A stretch of 11,237 nucleotides of DNA from Bacteroides sp. 43_108 (lineage in GTDB: Bacteria > Bacteroidota > Bacteroidia > Bacteroidales > Bacteroidaceae): assembly GCA_001915545.1 (NCBI GenBank), contig MNQS01000138.1, positions 1 through 11,237 on the forward strand, given 5' to 3'. The translations under genes were made by a program, and so were the position numbers. The notes under the pieces were generated by a model. It saw only the letters and a list, made by a program, of their open reading frames with translations, had not been told where the DNA came from and ran no database searches. Shown here one piece after another: positions 1 to 6,339 of this stretch (position 1 is its first letter; the number at the start of each line of letters is the position of its first letter).

Positions 1-495
1 TTTCAGATGGATATCTACCCTGTTGTTCCCCGGTTTATTTCTAAATAATCAAAATCCGCATTCATTCTTTTAATATTAAATGGATTATATGCAAATATAC
101 TAAAACTCGCTCACATACGGATGGATTTCAGAGGAATAATGCAAAGTGCTTGGACGAGAAAGGGATAAGTCGTTTTGTTCCACATTCTTCCATTTGAGGT
201 TTTTGACCTGTTTTTGGGGAGTTAGGCAAACAAATCGCTACTTATCCGTTGCCTTTTCGGGATTGAAAATAGGTATGAAATTTACTTCCAAAACTGTTTT
301 TCTACCCCTGTTCACCACCGCAAGAACGCTGTTCTGTCTGTTTTTTGCTAATGCAAAGTTAGTCAAAATTTTCCGTATCAGGAAAAAATACAGTCTCAGA
401 TTGGAAGTCAAGGGGGCTTTTTCTATATTCCGCTATATTTTTCATGCCATTCATTTGCTCGCTATATAATAATTTTGCAAACAAAGGAATAGGTT
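1..495. other. AT-rich gene-free left region, possible element end
   Basis: I see no credible gene here. The only sizeable open frame (146-469) is low in complexity and lacks family motifs. The stretch contains a perfect GTAnnTTTGC match on the minus strand (91-100), a near match on the minus strand (353-362), and an 8-bp direct repeat CGCTATAT (431-438 and 460-467) just before the first integrase. A TAATTTTG sequence at 470-477 fits the Bacteroides -7 consensus TAnnTTTG, but no TTTG lies 19-21 bases upstream, so the integrase promoter is unsettled. AAAGGA at 483-488 is a plausible ribosome binding site for the ATG at 496. Confidence 0.5.
91..100 (-). other. Candidate recombination core (GTAnnTTTGC type)
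   Basis: Read on the minus strand this is GTATATTTGC, an exact match to the degenerate core that CTnDOT-family elements share with their chromosomal target sites (recalled from the literature). It lies about 395 bases upstream of the first integrase, a reasonable place for an attachment site. The motif has only eight fixed bases and resembles a Bacteroides promoter -7 element, so a chance match is possible. Confidence 0.25.
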
Positions 496-1719
496 ATGAA
501 TCAGGCAAATGTAAAGGTGTCGTTCTACCTGAAAAAGAGCGAGGCGGATGCCAATGGCGAATGTCCGGTAATGGCTAAGTTGAACATCGGAAAATACTCT
601 GAAGCGGCATTCAGCGTGAAGATGAAAGTGCCGCAATCCCGATGGACTTCGGGGCGTGCGTCTGGCAAGAGTGTGACGGCAAAGGAAATCAACAACCGGC
701 TGGATGAGATCCGTGCGGTGGCGTTGAGTATCTATAACGAGCAGTCTGCCGTCCGTGACGGTGTGACCGCTGAGGAAGTGAAAAGCATTTTGCTTGGAAT
801 GGCAAGCGGGCAGGAAACACTGTTGAGCTATTTCAGGCAATTCATCAACAACTTTGAAAAGCGAGTTGGAGTCAACCGCACAGCCAAAAGTTTGCAGGCA
901 TACCGCAATGCCTATAGGCACATTGAGAAGTTTCTGCAAGAAAAATACAGGCTAACGGATATTCCTTTCTCGGCATTGGACCGCTCCTTCATCGACAAAT
1001 ACGACCTGTACCTTCGTACCGAACGCAATCTCGCTCCCGGAACCGTCATCAACCTGACCGTCCAACTGAAAACCATCGTGGGTGAGGCTATCGCTGACGG
1101 TATCATTACCGTTTATCCGTTCATGGGTTACGAGCCGGTTCGTCCGAAAGCGGTGCAGAAGTATCTTACCGATGAAGAGCTGCAACGGCTTATGACCACT
1201 CCGCTCCATAGGCAGACACTTTACCTTGTCCGTGACATGTTCCTGTTTTCCTGCTTCACCGGCATTTCATACAGGGATATGCGCTCGCTGACAAAAGAAA
1301 ACCTGTCGCTTGCGGAAGACGGCACATGGTGGATTAAAAGTGCCCGCCAGAAGACCAAGATAGAATTTGAAATCCCCTTGTTGGACTTGCCGTTACAGAT
1401 TCTGAAAAAGTACAGTGATGCCGTTTCTGATAACAGGCTGCTACCGATGTATTGTAATTCCAACATGAATCTCTACCTGAAAGAGATTGCCCGGATTTGC
1501 AACATCAACCGTCCGCTGGTATTTCACGTGGCCAGGCACACCTACGCCACGGAAATCACCCTTTCGCATGGGGTTCCTCTTGAAACCGTCAGCAAAATGC
1601 TCGGACATAGCCGGATTGAAACCACACGTATTTACGCGAAAGTGACCGATGACAAGATTGATTCCGACACAAGGACTTTGAACCGGAAAATATCGGAACG
1701 TTTTTCCGTCGTGATTTGA
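496..1719 (+). CDS. Tyrosine recombinase (CTnDOT-family integrase), first of tandem pair
   Basis: A 407-residue site-specific integrase that would cut and rejoin DNA at attachment sites through a phosphotyrosine intermediate. The N-terminal part (about 1-100) looks like the arm-binding domain of Bacteroidetes integrases. Residues about 105-210 form the SAM-like core-binding domain, and about 225-400 the catalytic domain. Visible catalytic residues are K286 (in RQKT), H344 and R347 (HVARH), H371 (LGH) and the nucleophile Y380 (TRIYAKV). The usual first arginine is replaced by serine (TGIS, S258), as reported for IntDOT, and R284 sits two residues before the lysine, where IntDOT has a compensating arginine. 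AAAGGA seven bases upstream supports the ATG. The second integrase follows after 23 bases, so they probably form an operon. Family is near certain; the attachment site is unknown. Confidence 0.95.
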   Translation: MNQANVKVSFYLKKSEADANGECPVMAKLNIGKYSEAAFSVKMKVPQSRWTSGRASGKSVTAKEINNRLDEIRAVALSIYNEQSAVRDGVTAEEVKSILLGMASGQETLLSYFRQFINNFEKRVGVNRTAKSLQAYRNAYRHIEKFLQEKYRLTDIPFSALDRSFIDKYDLYLRTERNLAPGTVINLTVQLKTIVGEAIADGIITVYPFMGYEPVRPKAVQKYLTDEELQRLMTTPLHRQTLYLVRDMFLFSCFTGISYRDMRSLTKENLSLAEDGTWWIKSARQKTKIEFEIPLLDLPLQILKKYSDAVSDNRLLPMYCNSNMNLYLKEIARICNINRPLVFHVARHTYATEITLSHGVPLETVSKMLGHSRIETTRIYAKVTDDKIDSDTRTLNRKISERFSVVI

Positions 1720-1742
1720 TTACCTCTTAAAAAAACAAGAAC

Positions 1743-3044
1743 ATGGAAAAGAATATAGAAAACCAGAATATCAAGCGGCGTAGTACATTTGCCGTATTGT
1801 TCTATATAAACCGCACGAAAGTCCGCAAGGACGGAATGTGCCAGTTATTGTGCAAGGTAAGCATCGATGCCGAATGGGCACAGATAGGAACCAAAGTATC
1901 CGTCAATCCCTCTATTTGGAATCCCGACAAAGGACGCGCCGACGGACGGAGTGAAAATGCAGTTACGGTGAACCGCGCCATAGATGACCTGACAGACGAG
2001 ATAACCGGACATTACGACAGGATAAAGAACAGTCTGGGGTTCATTACAGCGGAACTTGTCAAGAATGCAGTCAAAGGCATCGGGCAGAAACCACTTACCC
2101 TGCTTGCCTTGTTCAGGGAGCATAACGAGGAGTTCAAGAAGCGTATCGGGATAGACCGCATACAGGAAACATACGACTCCTACAAGCGTTCCTACAAGCA
2201 CCTTTCCGCTTTTGTTCAGGAGAAGAAAGGCGTGGAGGACGTGACATTGAGAAGCCTTGACCGTGCGTTTTATGACGACTTCGAGTTGTTCCTGCGCACG
2301 AACCGCAACCAAAAACCCAAGACCGTACATGAACACCTGTACCGCCTGAAGAAGCTGACAATGCGGGCGGTCAGCCAGGGGACATTGCGCCGTGACCCTT
2401 ACTGCCGCCTGCATCCCGAACTGCCAAAAAGAAAAAGCCGGCACATGAAATTGGAGGACTTGAAGACACTGATGACCACCCCGGTGGAGAAGCCTCAACT
2501 GCAATTCGTAAGGGATATGTTCATTTTCTCGACATTTACCGGATTGGCGTATGCGGACTTGAAAAAACTGTCGGTCAATGATGTCACGCAGGCTGAGGAC
2601 GGCACATGGTGGATTCACATCCACAGGCAAAAGACGGATATGCTTTCGTCTGTCCGCCTGTTGGATATTCCCCTTCAAATCATCGAGAAATATCGTAGCC
2701 AAAGAACCGGGGACAAGGTATTCAATGTTTACAATCGTGGATATTTTATAACATTGACACGAGAGCTGGGACAGGTATATGGCTTTGATTTGACCTACCA
2801 TCAGGCCAGGCATAATTTCGGGACCCACATCACCCTCTCGCTCGGTGTGCCGATAGAGACGGTCAGCCGCATGATGGGACACAACTCCATTTCCACCACC
2901 CAGCTGTATGCCCAAGTAACGGACACCAAAGTGGACGAGGATATGAAACGGCTAAAGTCCACAGGTTTCGGGAAACAGATACAGCTTTGCGAAGAAGATT
3001 TCATCGTCAAGAAAAAACGGGGAAGAAAGTCTGAAATGGCATAA
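1743..3044 (+). CDS. Tyrosine recombinase (CTnDOT-family integrase), second of tandem pair
   Basis: A 433-residue paralogue of the preceding integrase with the same order of arm-binding, core-binding and catalytic domains. Shared stretches such as RDMF, DGTWWI, RQKT and ARH point to an old duplication. Catalytic residues are K297, H353 with R356 (HQARH), H380 (MGH) and the nucleophile Y389 (TQLYAQV). The first arginine position holds alanine (TGLAYAD, A269), and R295 stands two residues before the lysine. The C terminus has a basic tail (KKKRGRK) absent from its partner. It starts 23 bases after the first integrase with no clear Shine-Dalgarno sequence, so translation may depend on the upstream gene. 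Whether the two enzymes act together or on different sites cannot be told from sequence. Confidence 0.95.
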   Translation: MEKNIENQNIKRRSTFAVLFYINRTKVRKDGMCQLLCKVSIDAEWAQIGTKVSVNPSIWNPDKGRADGRSENAVTVNRAIDDLTDEITGHYDRIKNSLGFITAELVKNAVKGIGQKPLTLLALFREHNEEFKKRIGIDRIQETYDSYKRSYKHLSAFVQEKKGVEDVTLRSLDRAFYDDFELFLRTNRNQKPKTVHEHLYRLKKLTMRAVSQGTLRRDPYCRLHPELPKRKSRHMKLEDLKTLMTTPVEKPQLQFVRDMFIFSTFTGLAYADLKKLSVNDVTQAEDGTWWIHIHRQKTDMLSSVRLLDIPLQIIEKYRSQRTGDKVFNVYNRGYFITLTRELGQVYGFDLTYHQARHNFGTHITLSLGVPIETVSRMMGHNSISTTQLYAQVTDTKVDEDMKRLKSTGFGKQIQLCEEDFIVKKKRGRKSEMA

Positions 3045-3051
3045 AATAAAA

Positions 3052-3092
3052 ACGGAGAAATGCCCTTTGTAAAAAGGAAATCATTTCTCCGT
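3052..3092. terminator. Bidirectional hairpin terminator
   Basis: A perfect 11-bp inverted repeat (ACGGAGAAATG at 3052-3062 against CATTTCTCCGT at 3082-3092) has an inner 5-bp stem (CCTTT/AAAGG) in its loop. A T-rich tail follows on the plus strand (CTCTTTTA), and on the minus strand the stem is followed by TTTTTATTTTAT. It sits between the convergent ends of the second integrase (3044) and the third HTH gene (3111), so it can end both transcripts. Confidence 0.9.
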
Positions 3093-3110
3093 CTCTTTTA
3101 GTGAACGATG

Positions 3111-3422
3111 CTATACCCATCGTTGTTCTTCCCGGCAACGCTTGTAGGAATCCTCCAGTATCTTCAGAATATCCGATTCCTTATACAGAGTCTTGCCCTG
3201 CACCATGTAATAAGGAACCACCCCGAATGTCCGGTACTCCTGCAATGTGCGCCTGCTTACCCGCAGGACTTTGGAGAGTTCCTCGTCAGTGAGGAAGCGC
3301 TCACCGTTAAAGAGGGATTTCGGCATCTTCTCAATCACGGAGAGCATCTTCTCCATTTTTTCCAGCCCTTGAAACATCACGTCGATCCGAGGGTCTTTGT
3401 CGTCCAAGAAATGATAGCTCAT
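3111..3422 (-). CDS. Small helix-turn-helix protein, excisionase-like (third of operon)
   Basis: A 103-residue DNA-binding protein. Residues about 43-90 form a MerR/excisionase-type HTH with wing: FLTDEELSKVLRVSRRTL, then QEYRTFGVVPYY and a KTLYKESDI segment. The preceding region (about 15-35) is probably a short amphipathic helix. Proteins of this size and fold include CTnDOT Xis2c and Xis2d, which bend DNA during excision or regulate transfer genes. Its ATG overlaps the stop of the upstream gene (ATGA, 3419-3422), showing translational coupling. Separate roles for the three HTH proteins cannot be assigned from sequence. Confidence 0.85.
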   Translation of the reverse strand: MSYHFLDDKDPRIDVMFQGLEKMEKMLSVIEKMPKSLFNGERFLTDEELSKVLRVSRRTLQEYRTFGVVPYYMVQGKTLYKESDILKILEDSYKRCREEQRWV

Positions 3423-3715
3423 AATCTGCTTTTTATTAAAGGGTGATAATTCAAATCCAACAATCTCTGTACGTCTTCAGGCTTGTAGAACAGCTTGTTC
3501 TTGATACGGCTGAAAGGCAATATCCCTTTGTTGCGATATACCTGTAGTGTCTTCTTGTTGATGCGAAGCACATCGCACACCTCCTGATTATCCAGCCAGT
3601 TTTTCAAGCCGAGGTCCTCGGCCGGACGGCATACCCGCGTCATCCGTTCCTCAAAATCACAGAACCGGACACGCAATTCTTCAAAAGTCTGTTTGTCAAC
3701 ACATATTATTTCCAT
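3419..3715 (-). CDS. Small helix-turn-helix protein, excisionase-like (second of operon)
   Basis: A 98-residue protein with a MerR/excisionase-type HTH at about residues 40-88 (WLDNQEVCDVLRINKKTLQ, then VYRNKGILPF and a KLFYKPEDVQRLL segment). The N-terminal 35 residues are charged and probably helical. It lies 19 bases after the first HTH gene and overlaps the third by four bases, so the three are one operon. It may be an excision factor (recombination directionality factor) for the integrases or a regulator of transfer genes, by analogy with CTnDOT Xis proteins. Confidence 0.85.
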   Translation of the reverse strand: MEIICVDKQTFEELRVRFCDFEERMTRVCRPAEDLGLKNWLDNQEVCDVLRINKKTLQVYRNKGILPFSRIKNKLFYKPEDVQRLLDLNYHPLIKSRL

Positions 3716-3734
3716 AATCCTTGCTTCATTTTAA

Positions 3735-4040
3735 TTAAACATTTGGCTGATGTCTGAACCTCGCCGGCAATGACTTGCCCTTTTGGTTGAGGAACGCCTC
3801 CACTTCGGATGCCTTGTAGTAGGTTCTCCCGTCAATCATGTAATAGGTCACGAGCTTCTTCTGGCGGTAACGCGCCAGCGTGCGTTTGGTGATGCCGAGC
3901 AGCCGGCACAGGTCGTAGTTGTCCAAGAGCGTGTCGCCGTCCAGGCATTCCTTCAGCTTGTTCATACGCTCCAATGCCCGCTCTATCCTGTCGAACCGTT
4001 CCATGATTTGGGCGAACATCTCGCTGTTTATCTGTAACAT
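3735..4040 (-). CDS. Small helix-turn-helix protein, excisionase-like (first of operon)
   Basis: A 101-residue protein. Residues about 8-32 look like a short amphipathic helix or coiled coil (FAQIMERFDRIERALERM). Residues 38-86 form the HTH and wing (LLDNYDLCRLLGITKRTL, then ARYRQKKLVTYYMIDG and RTYYKASEVEAFL). The C-terminal tail is basic. It is the promoter-proximal gene of three minus-strand HTH genes and has no obvious Shine-Dalgarno sequence, which is common in Bacteroidetes. The intergenic region upstream holds several palindromes and a sigma-54-like element. By family it is an excisionase or small regulator of the element. Confidence 0.88.
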   Translation of the reverse strand: MLQINSEMFAQIMERFDRIERALERMNKLKECLDGDTLLDNYDLCRLLGITKRTLARYRQKKLVTYYMIDGRTYYKASEVEAFLNQKGKSLPARFRHQPNV

Positions 4041-4082
4041 GAGTAATCTGTTTTAAGTGTAACTTATCGTTTGCTTACACCT

Positions 4083-4094
4083 TGTTGCGCAACA
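4083..4094. promoter_or_regulatory. 12-bp perfect palindrome in HTH operon leader
   Basis: TGTTGCGCAACA is fully self-complementary. It lies about 43-54 bases upstream of the ATG at 4040, between the proposed sigma-54-like promoter and the gene. A dimeric repressor could bind here, perhaps one of the operon's own HTH proteins. This role is inferred from position. Confidence 0.4.
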
Positions 4095-4113
4095 GGTTAT
4101 ATCATATTATAAG

Positions 4114-4128
4114 GCCAACAGCGTACCA
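4114..4128 (-). promoter_or_regulatory. Possible sigma-54 promoter of the HTH operon
   Basis: The minus strand reads TGGTACGCTGTTGGC, with the GG-N10-GC spacing of a -24/-12 promoter. The -24 box matches TGGYACG well; the -12 box is TGGC instead of TTGC. It would start transcription near 4102, about 60 bases before the first HTH gene. No TAnnTTTG element was found between here and the gene. A sigma-54 activator is encoded in this same window (5026-6339), which makes the match more meaningful. One mismatch leaves it unproven. Confidence 0.35.
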
Positions 4129-4153
4129 ATGACACCGATAGACACCAAGAGGA

Positions 4154-4177
4154 ACTGATATAACATTGTATATCAGT
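4154..4177. promoter_or_regulatory. 9-bp inverted repeat, possible activator site
   Basis: ACTGATATA (4154-4162) and TATATCAGT (4169-4177) are perfect reverse complements around six bases. The site is about 50-75 bases upstream of the proposed start of the HTH operon and has no U-run after it, so it looks more like a protein-binding site than a terminator. In CTnDOT, inverted repeats upstream of the excision operon are bound by a regulator (RteC); this site could be similar. Confidence 0.4.
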
Positions 4178-4216
4178 GAAATAAAAATCTGAGGCTGTAA
4201 AAATGAATAAATGGCG

Positions 4217-4237
4217 AATCTTGCAAATTGCAAGATT
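4217..4237. promoter_or_regulatory. 10-bp inverted repeat with one-base spacer
   Basis: AATCTTGCAA (4217-4226) and TTGCAAGATT (4228-4237) are perfect reverse complements around a single A. A weaker repeat of the same word, TTGCA-GGA-TGCAA, follows at 4241-4253. The one-base centre and missing U-run favour a dimer-binding operator or enhancer over a terminator. It lies 115-135 bases upstream of the proposed sigma-54 start, the usual distance for an enhancer, and 21 bases past the stop of the RibD-like gene. Confidence 0.45.
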
Positions 4238-4257
4238 TCCTTGCAGGATGCAATGGA

Positions 4258-4674
4258 CTATCGCGAGGATTTGCGATAAATGAGACGGACAATCCCGTTT
4301 TTGAAAGCAACTGTCCTGTAAAGTTTCCAACGATTGACCGGAAGTCGATGCAGGCAGTCCGTACCGTTGCCTGTTGTCAGAGGAAGAATGTAGATGATGA
4401 TTTCGTCAATGAGGTGGTAGATGGAAAGCCCGTGTAGCAAGTCAAGGCTCTTTGGGTCGGATATTTCTGAGGTAAAGGTAAAGGAGTCCGGTTTCTCGTC
4501 CTTTTCACAAATCAAGTCCAGCATGGGATAGCCGGGAAACAGCGTGAAGGTACTCCTCTCGTGCCAGAACGGGAAACCTTGGCTGTCCGTCTTCACCCAT
4601 TGCAACAACTCTTCATTCGGGTCGGGAAGATAACCGTCCAATGTCACTGCCGTTATGATTTGTATTCTTGCCAT
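4258..4674 (-). CDS. Short RibD C-terminal/DHFR-like domain protein
   Basis: A 138-residue protein resembling the dihydrofolate-reductase fold of the RibD C-terminal family. The start MARIQIITAVTLDGYL fits the first strand and SLDG motif. The end (residues about 92-133: IYHLIDEIIIYILPLTTGNGT, then a final strand ending NGIVRLIYR) fits the closing part of the fold. The middle is short, and I do not see the glycine-rich NADPH-binding motif of full-length members (about 170-180 residues), so enzyme activity is doubtful. I chose ATG 4674 because the family begins here; a GTG start at 4713 would run through the attenuator hairpin. It has its own promoter and structured leader. I recall similar short proteins near rteB-like genes in Bacteroides elements, but no function for them. 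Confidence 0.7.
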   Translation of the reverse strand: MARIQIITAVTLDGYLPDPNEELLQWVKTDSQGFPFWHERSTFTLFPGYPMLDLICEKDEKPDSFTFTSEISDPKSLDLLHGLSIYHLIDEIIIYILPLTTGNGTDCLHRLPVNRWKLYRTVAFKNGIVRLIYRKSSR

Positions 4675-4684
4675 ACCTGTCCGT

Positions 4685-4786
4685 CTAAAAAAAGAAGCGT
4701 GGTAGCCACGCACTCAGACAGAGGCTCTGGTAAAGCCTAAAGGAGAACACGCAACACCACGCTATGACAGAGCATAGCATAAGCAT
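4685..4786 (-). CDS. Possible 33-residue leader peptide of the RibD-like gene
   Basis: An open frame of 33 codons begins at ATG 4786, 12 bases after AAAGGAG, and stops at TAG 4687-4685, ten bases before the RibD-like ATG. It begins MLMLCSVIAWCC and ends PRFFF, so it is rich in Cys, Leu and Phe. A three-codon frame, M-I-A-stop (4797-4786), overlaps its start as TAATG. The frame runs through all the proposed attenuator hairpins and ends at the T-run, as a regulatory leader peptide would. It may instead be a chance frame across a structured RNA. Confidence 0.35.
   Translation of the reverse strand: MLMLCSVIAWCCVFSFRLYQSLCLSAWLPRFFF
4697..4711 (-). terminator. Attenuator-like terminator hairpin
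   Basis: On the minus strand GCGTGG-CTA-CCACGC forms a perfect 6-bp stem with a three-base loop, followed by TTCTTTTTTT. This is a standard intrinsic terminator placed 23 bases before the RibD-like ATG. A second GCGTGG on the same strand (4757-4762) could pair with the CCACGC half and prevent termination, giving a simple switch. Confidence 0.6.
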
Positions 4787-4931
4787 TACGCAATCATTCT
4801 CCTTTAACGTCAATTTACCAGATTTCTGTCCGAGAAGCTTGCGCTCTTATGTTATATAATCAGCAGAGGGGTTTTCCCTCCACCGGTTTTCTTCTATGTT
4901 TCAGACCGGCAAGGCTATACCCTGCCAAATC
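4714..4931 (-). ncRNA. Structured 5' leader with stacked hairpins
   Basis: No ordinary gene lies between the RibD-like start and the response regulator stop (5026). The minus-strand transcript would fold strongly. A perfect 10-bp stem pairs TAAAGGAGAA (4797-4806) with TTCTCCTTTA (4738-4747), enclosing a perfect 6-bp hairpin (GCTATG/CATAGC, 4761-4778). An AGGCT/AGCCT hairpin (4722-4738) comes next, then the terminator at 4697-4711. Upstream are GGAGGG/CCCTCT and GCCGGT/ACCGGT hairpins with one wobble pair each. The 10-bp stem hides the AAAGGAG ribosome binding site of the small leader frames. I recall that the tetQ-rteA-rteB operon of CTnDOT is controlled by a leader with a three-codon peptide; this region has the same design. 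No known riboswitch class is recognised. Confidence 0.55.
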
Positions 4932-4936
4932 TTTTG

Positions 4937-4967
4937 CAAATTTACAAAATTTCAGTCGGATTGAAAA
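4937..4967 (-). promoter_or_regulatory. Bacteroides-type promoter of the leader/RibD-like gene
   Basis: On the minus strand TAAATTTG (4944-4937) matches the -7 consensus TAnnTTTG. TTTT stands 19 bases upstream in place of TTTG, the correct spacing for the -33 element. Transcription would start near 4931 and run through the structured leader. A 7-bp inverted repeat ATTGAAA/TTTCAAT (4960-4978) overlaps the -33 region and could be an operator. Confidence 0.5.
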
Positions 4968-5025
4968 ATCATTTCAATATATTCTGTGTCAACACTGTTG
5001 CCGGAAATAGATAGAATATCGGGGA

Positions 5026-6339
5026 TTATCTTATCCCGTATTTCTTCATCTTCCGGTACAGTGTTGAAGAGTTTACATTCAACAATCGTGCGGTCTGTTC
5101 ACGATGCCCGTTGCACGCTTGAAGGGCATTTGCAATGGCTTCCCTCTCGCTGTTTTCGTCTTTCAAAGGCAATATGTCCGGAGTTTTCTCCGTAATCCGA
5201 ATATCAGTCTGACTGTCTGCGTTCAAGTCCGGCAACTCCAATACAGGGGTTTCCGTAAGCAACACCGCCCGTTTGATCCGGTTCTGCAATTCCCTGACAT
5301 TGCCCGGCCAACGATAAGAACGAAGTCGGTATATGGCATCTTTTGAAAAGCCTTTTGTCTCTTTCTTAAGTTCTTTGGAAAACCGTTCACGGAAAAATTC
5401 CGCCAAAGGCAAAATGTCATCAGCACACTCGGCCAAAGATGGCATCCTGATTTCCATCTCTGCCAGACGGTGGTACAGGTCTTCCCGGAATCGTCCTTCC
5501 TTGATGGCCCGTTCCAGATTTTCATTCGTTGCCGCCACAATCCGCACGTCTGCCATCCGCTCCCTGTCGCTGCCGATAGGGGTATAGGTATTCTCCTGCA
5601 ACACTCTAAGGAGCATGGACTGTATGTCAATAGGCATCGTGCCGATTTCATCCAGGAAGAGCGTACCGCCTTTTGCCATGTCGAAATATCCGTTCTTTGC
5701 CGTATCCGCACCGGTGAAGGCGCCTTTCTCGTGTCCGAACAGGAGGGATGCCGCAAGTTCGCGTGGCAACGCTCCGCAATTGACCGCTACAAACTTGCCG
5801 TCACGTCCGCTGTTCGCGTGAATGCCCTGTGCCACGGACTCCTTGCCGGTACCGTTGGCACCGAGTATCAGCACCGACATATCCGACGGGGCTACTATCC
5901 TCGCGTATCTCTCCACCTCAAGTATTTTAGGGCAGGTACGTCTGAACAGGTCTTTCGGTTTCGTGCGGACAGTCGCGAGCGGACGGAATATCTCTTCCGC
6001 CAGTTCAAGCAGGTGTTCCCGGTGTACCGGCTTGGGCAGATAGTCTTTTGCCCCCAACTTGATGGCGCGTACCGCATCCGGTATAGACCCGTATTCCGTT
6101 GTCACTATGAATGGAATGTCTTTCTTCTCTTTTGTGAGCCACTCTAAAAGCGATATTCCGTCACCTTCAGGCAAGCGCACATCGGACAATATGAAGTCGA
6201 ACCGATGCTTGCGTATCAATGCACGTGCGGCCGGTTCATGCATGGCGGTCATTACATCGTACCCCGCCTGTTCAAGCCAGTCTTTCTGGCGTTGTGACAA
6301 ACTTATATTGTCTTCAACTATCAGTACCTTCTGTTTCAT
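5026..6339 (-). CDS. rteB: Sigma-54-dependent response regulator, RteB-like
   Basis: A 437-residue NtrC-family regulator. The receiver (1-115) has the acidic pair E9-D10, phosphoacceptor D53 (FILSDVRLPEGDG) and K103 (LPKPV). The AAA+ domain (about 135-365) has Walker A GANGTGKE (160-167), the sigma-54-contact loop GAFTGA (206-211), Walker B TLFLDE (226-231), an arginine-finger region RFREDLYHRL and WPGNVREL (344-351). A Fis-type HTH closes the protein (397-437, ACNGHREQTARLLNVNSSTLYRKM). All key residues are present, so it should be active. Its start lies 26 bases inside the end of the kinase gene, so the two are translationally coupled. In CTnDOT, RteB activates rteC from a sigma-54 promoter and so controls excision; here the likely target is the HTH operon or another gene of the element. 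Confidence 0.95.
   Translation of the reverse strand: MKQKVLIVEDNISLSQRQKDWLEQAGYDVMTAMHEPAARALIRKHRFDFILSDVRLPEGDGISLLEWLTKEKKDIPFIVTTEYGSIPDAVRAIKLGAKDYLPKPVHREHLLELAEEIFRPLATVRTKPKDLFRRTCPKILEVERYARIVAPSDMSVLILGANGTGKESVAQGIHANSGRDGKFVAVNCGALPRELAASLLFGHEKGAFTGADTAKNGYFDMAKGGTLFLDEIGTMPIDIQSMLLRVLQENTYTPIGSDRERMADVRIVAATNENLERAIKEGRFREDLYHRLAEMEIRMPSLAECADDILPLAEFFRERFSKELKKETKGFSKDAIYRLRSYRWPGNVRELQNRIKRAVLLTETPVLELPDLNADSQTDIRITEKTPDILPLKDENSEREAIANALQACNGHREQTARLLNVNSSTLYRKMKKYGIR

Noticed and set aside
146..469. A 107-codon plus-strand frame before the integrases
   Set aside because: AT-rich, Phe/Leu-rich translation without family features or a good ribosome binding site.
1845..2915. 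A 356-codon minus-strand frame opposite the second integrase
   Set aside because: The plus strand encodes all catalytic residues of a tyrosine recombinase; the antisense product has no family motifs.
4097..4330. A 77-codon minus-strand frame between the HTH operon and the RibD-like gene
   Set aside because: It overlaps the RibD-like end in another frame and spans the palindromes; no motif supports it.
4936..4945. Second GTAnnTTTGC match as an attachment site
   Set aside because: It is better explained as the -7 element of the leader promoter, with correct spacing to a -33-like TTTT.
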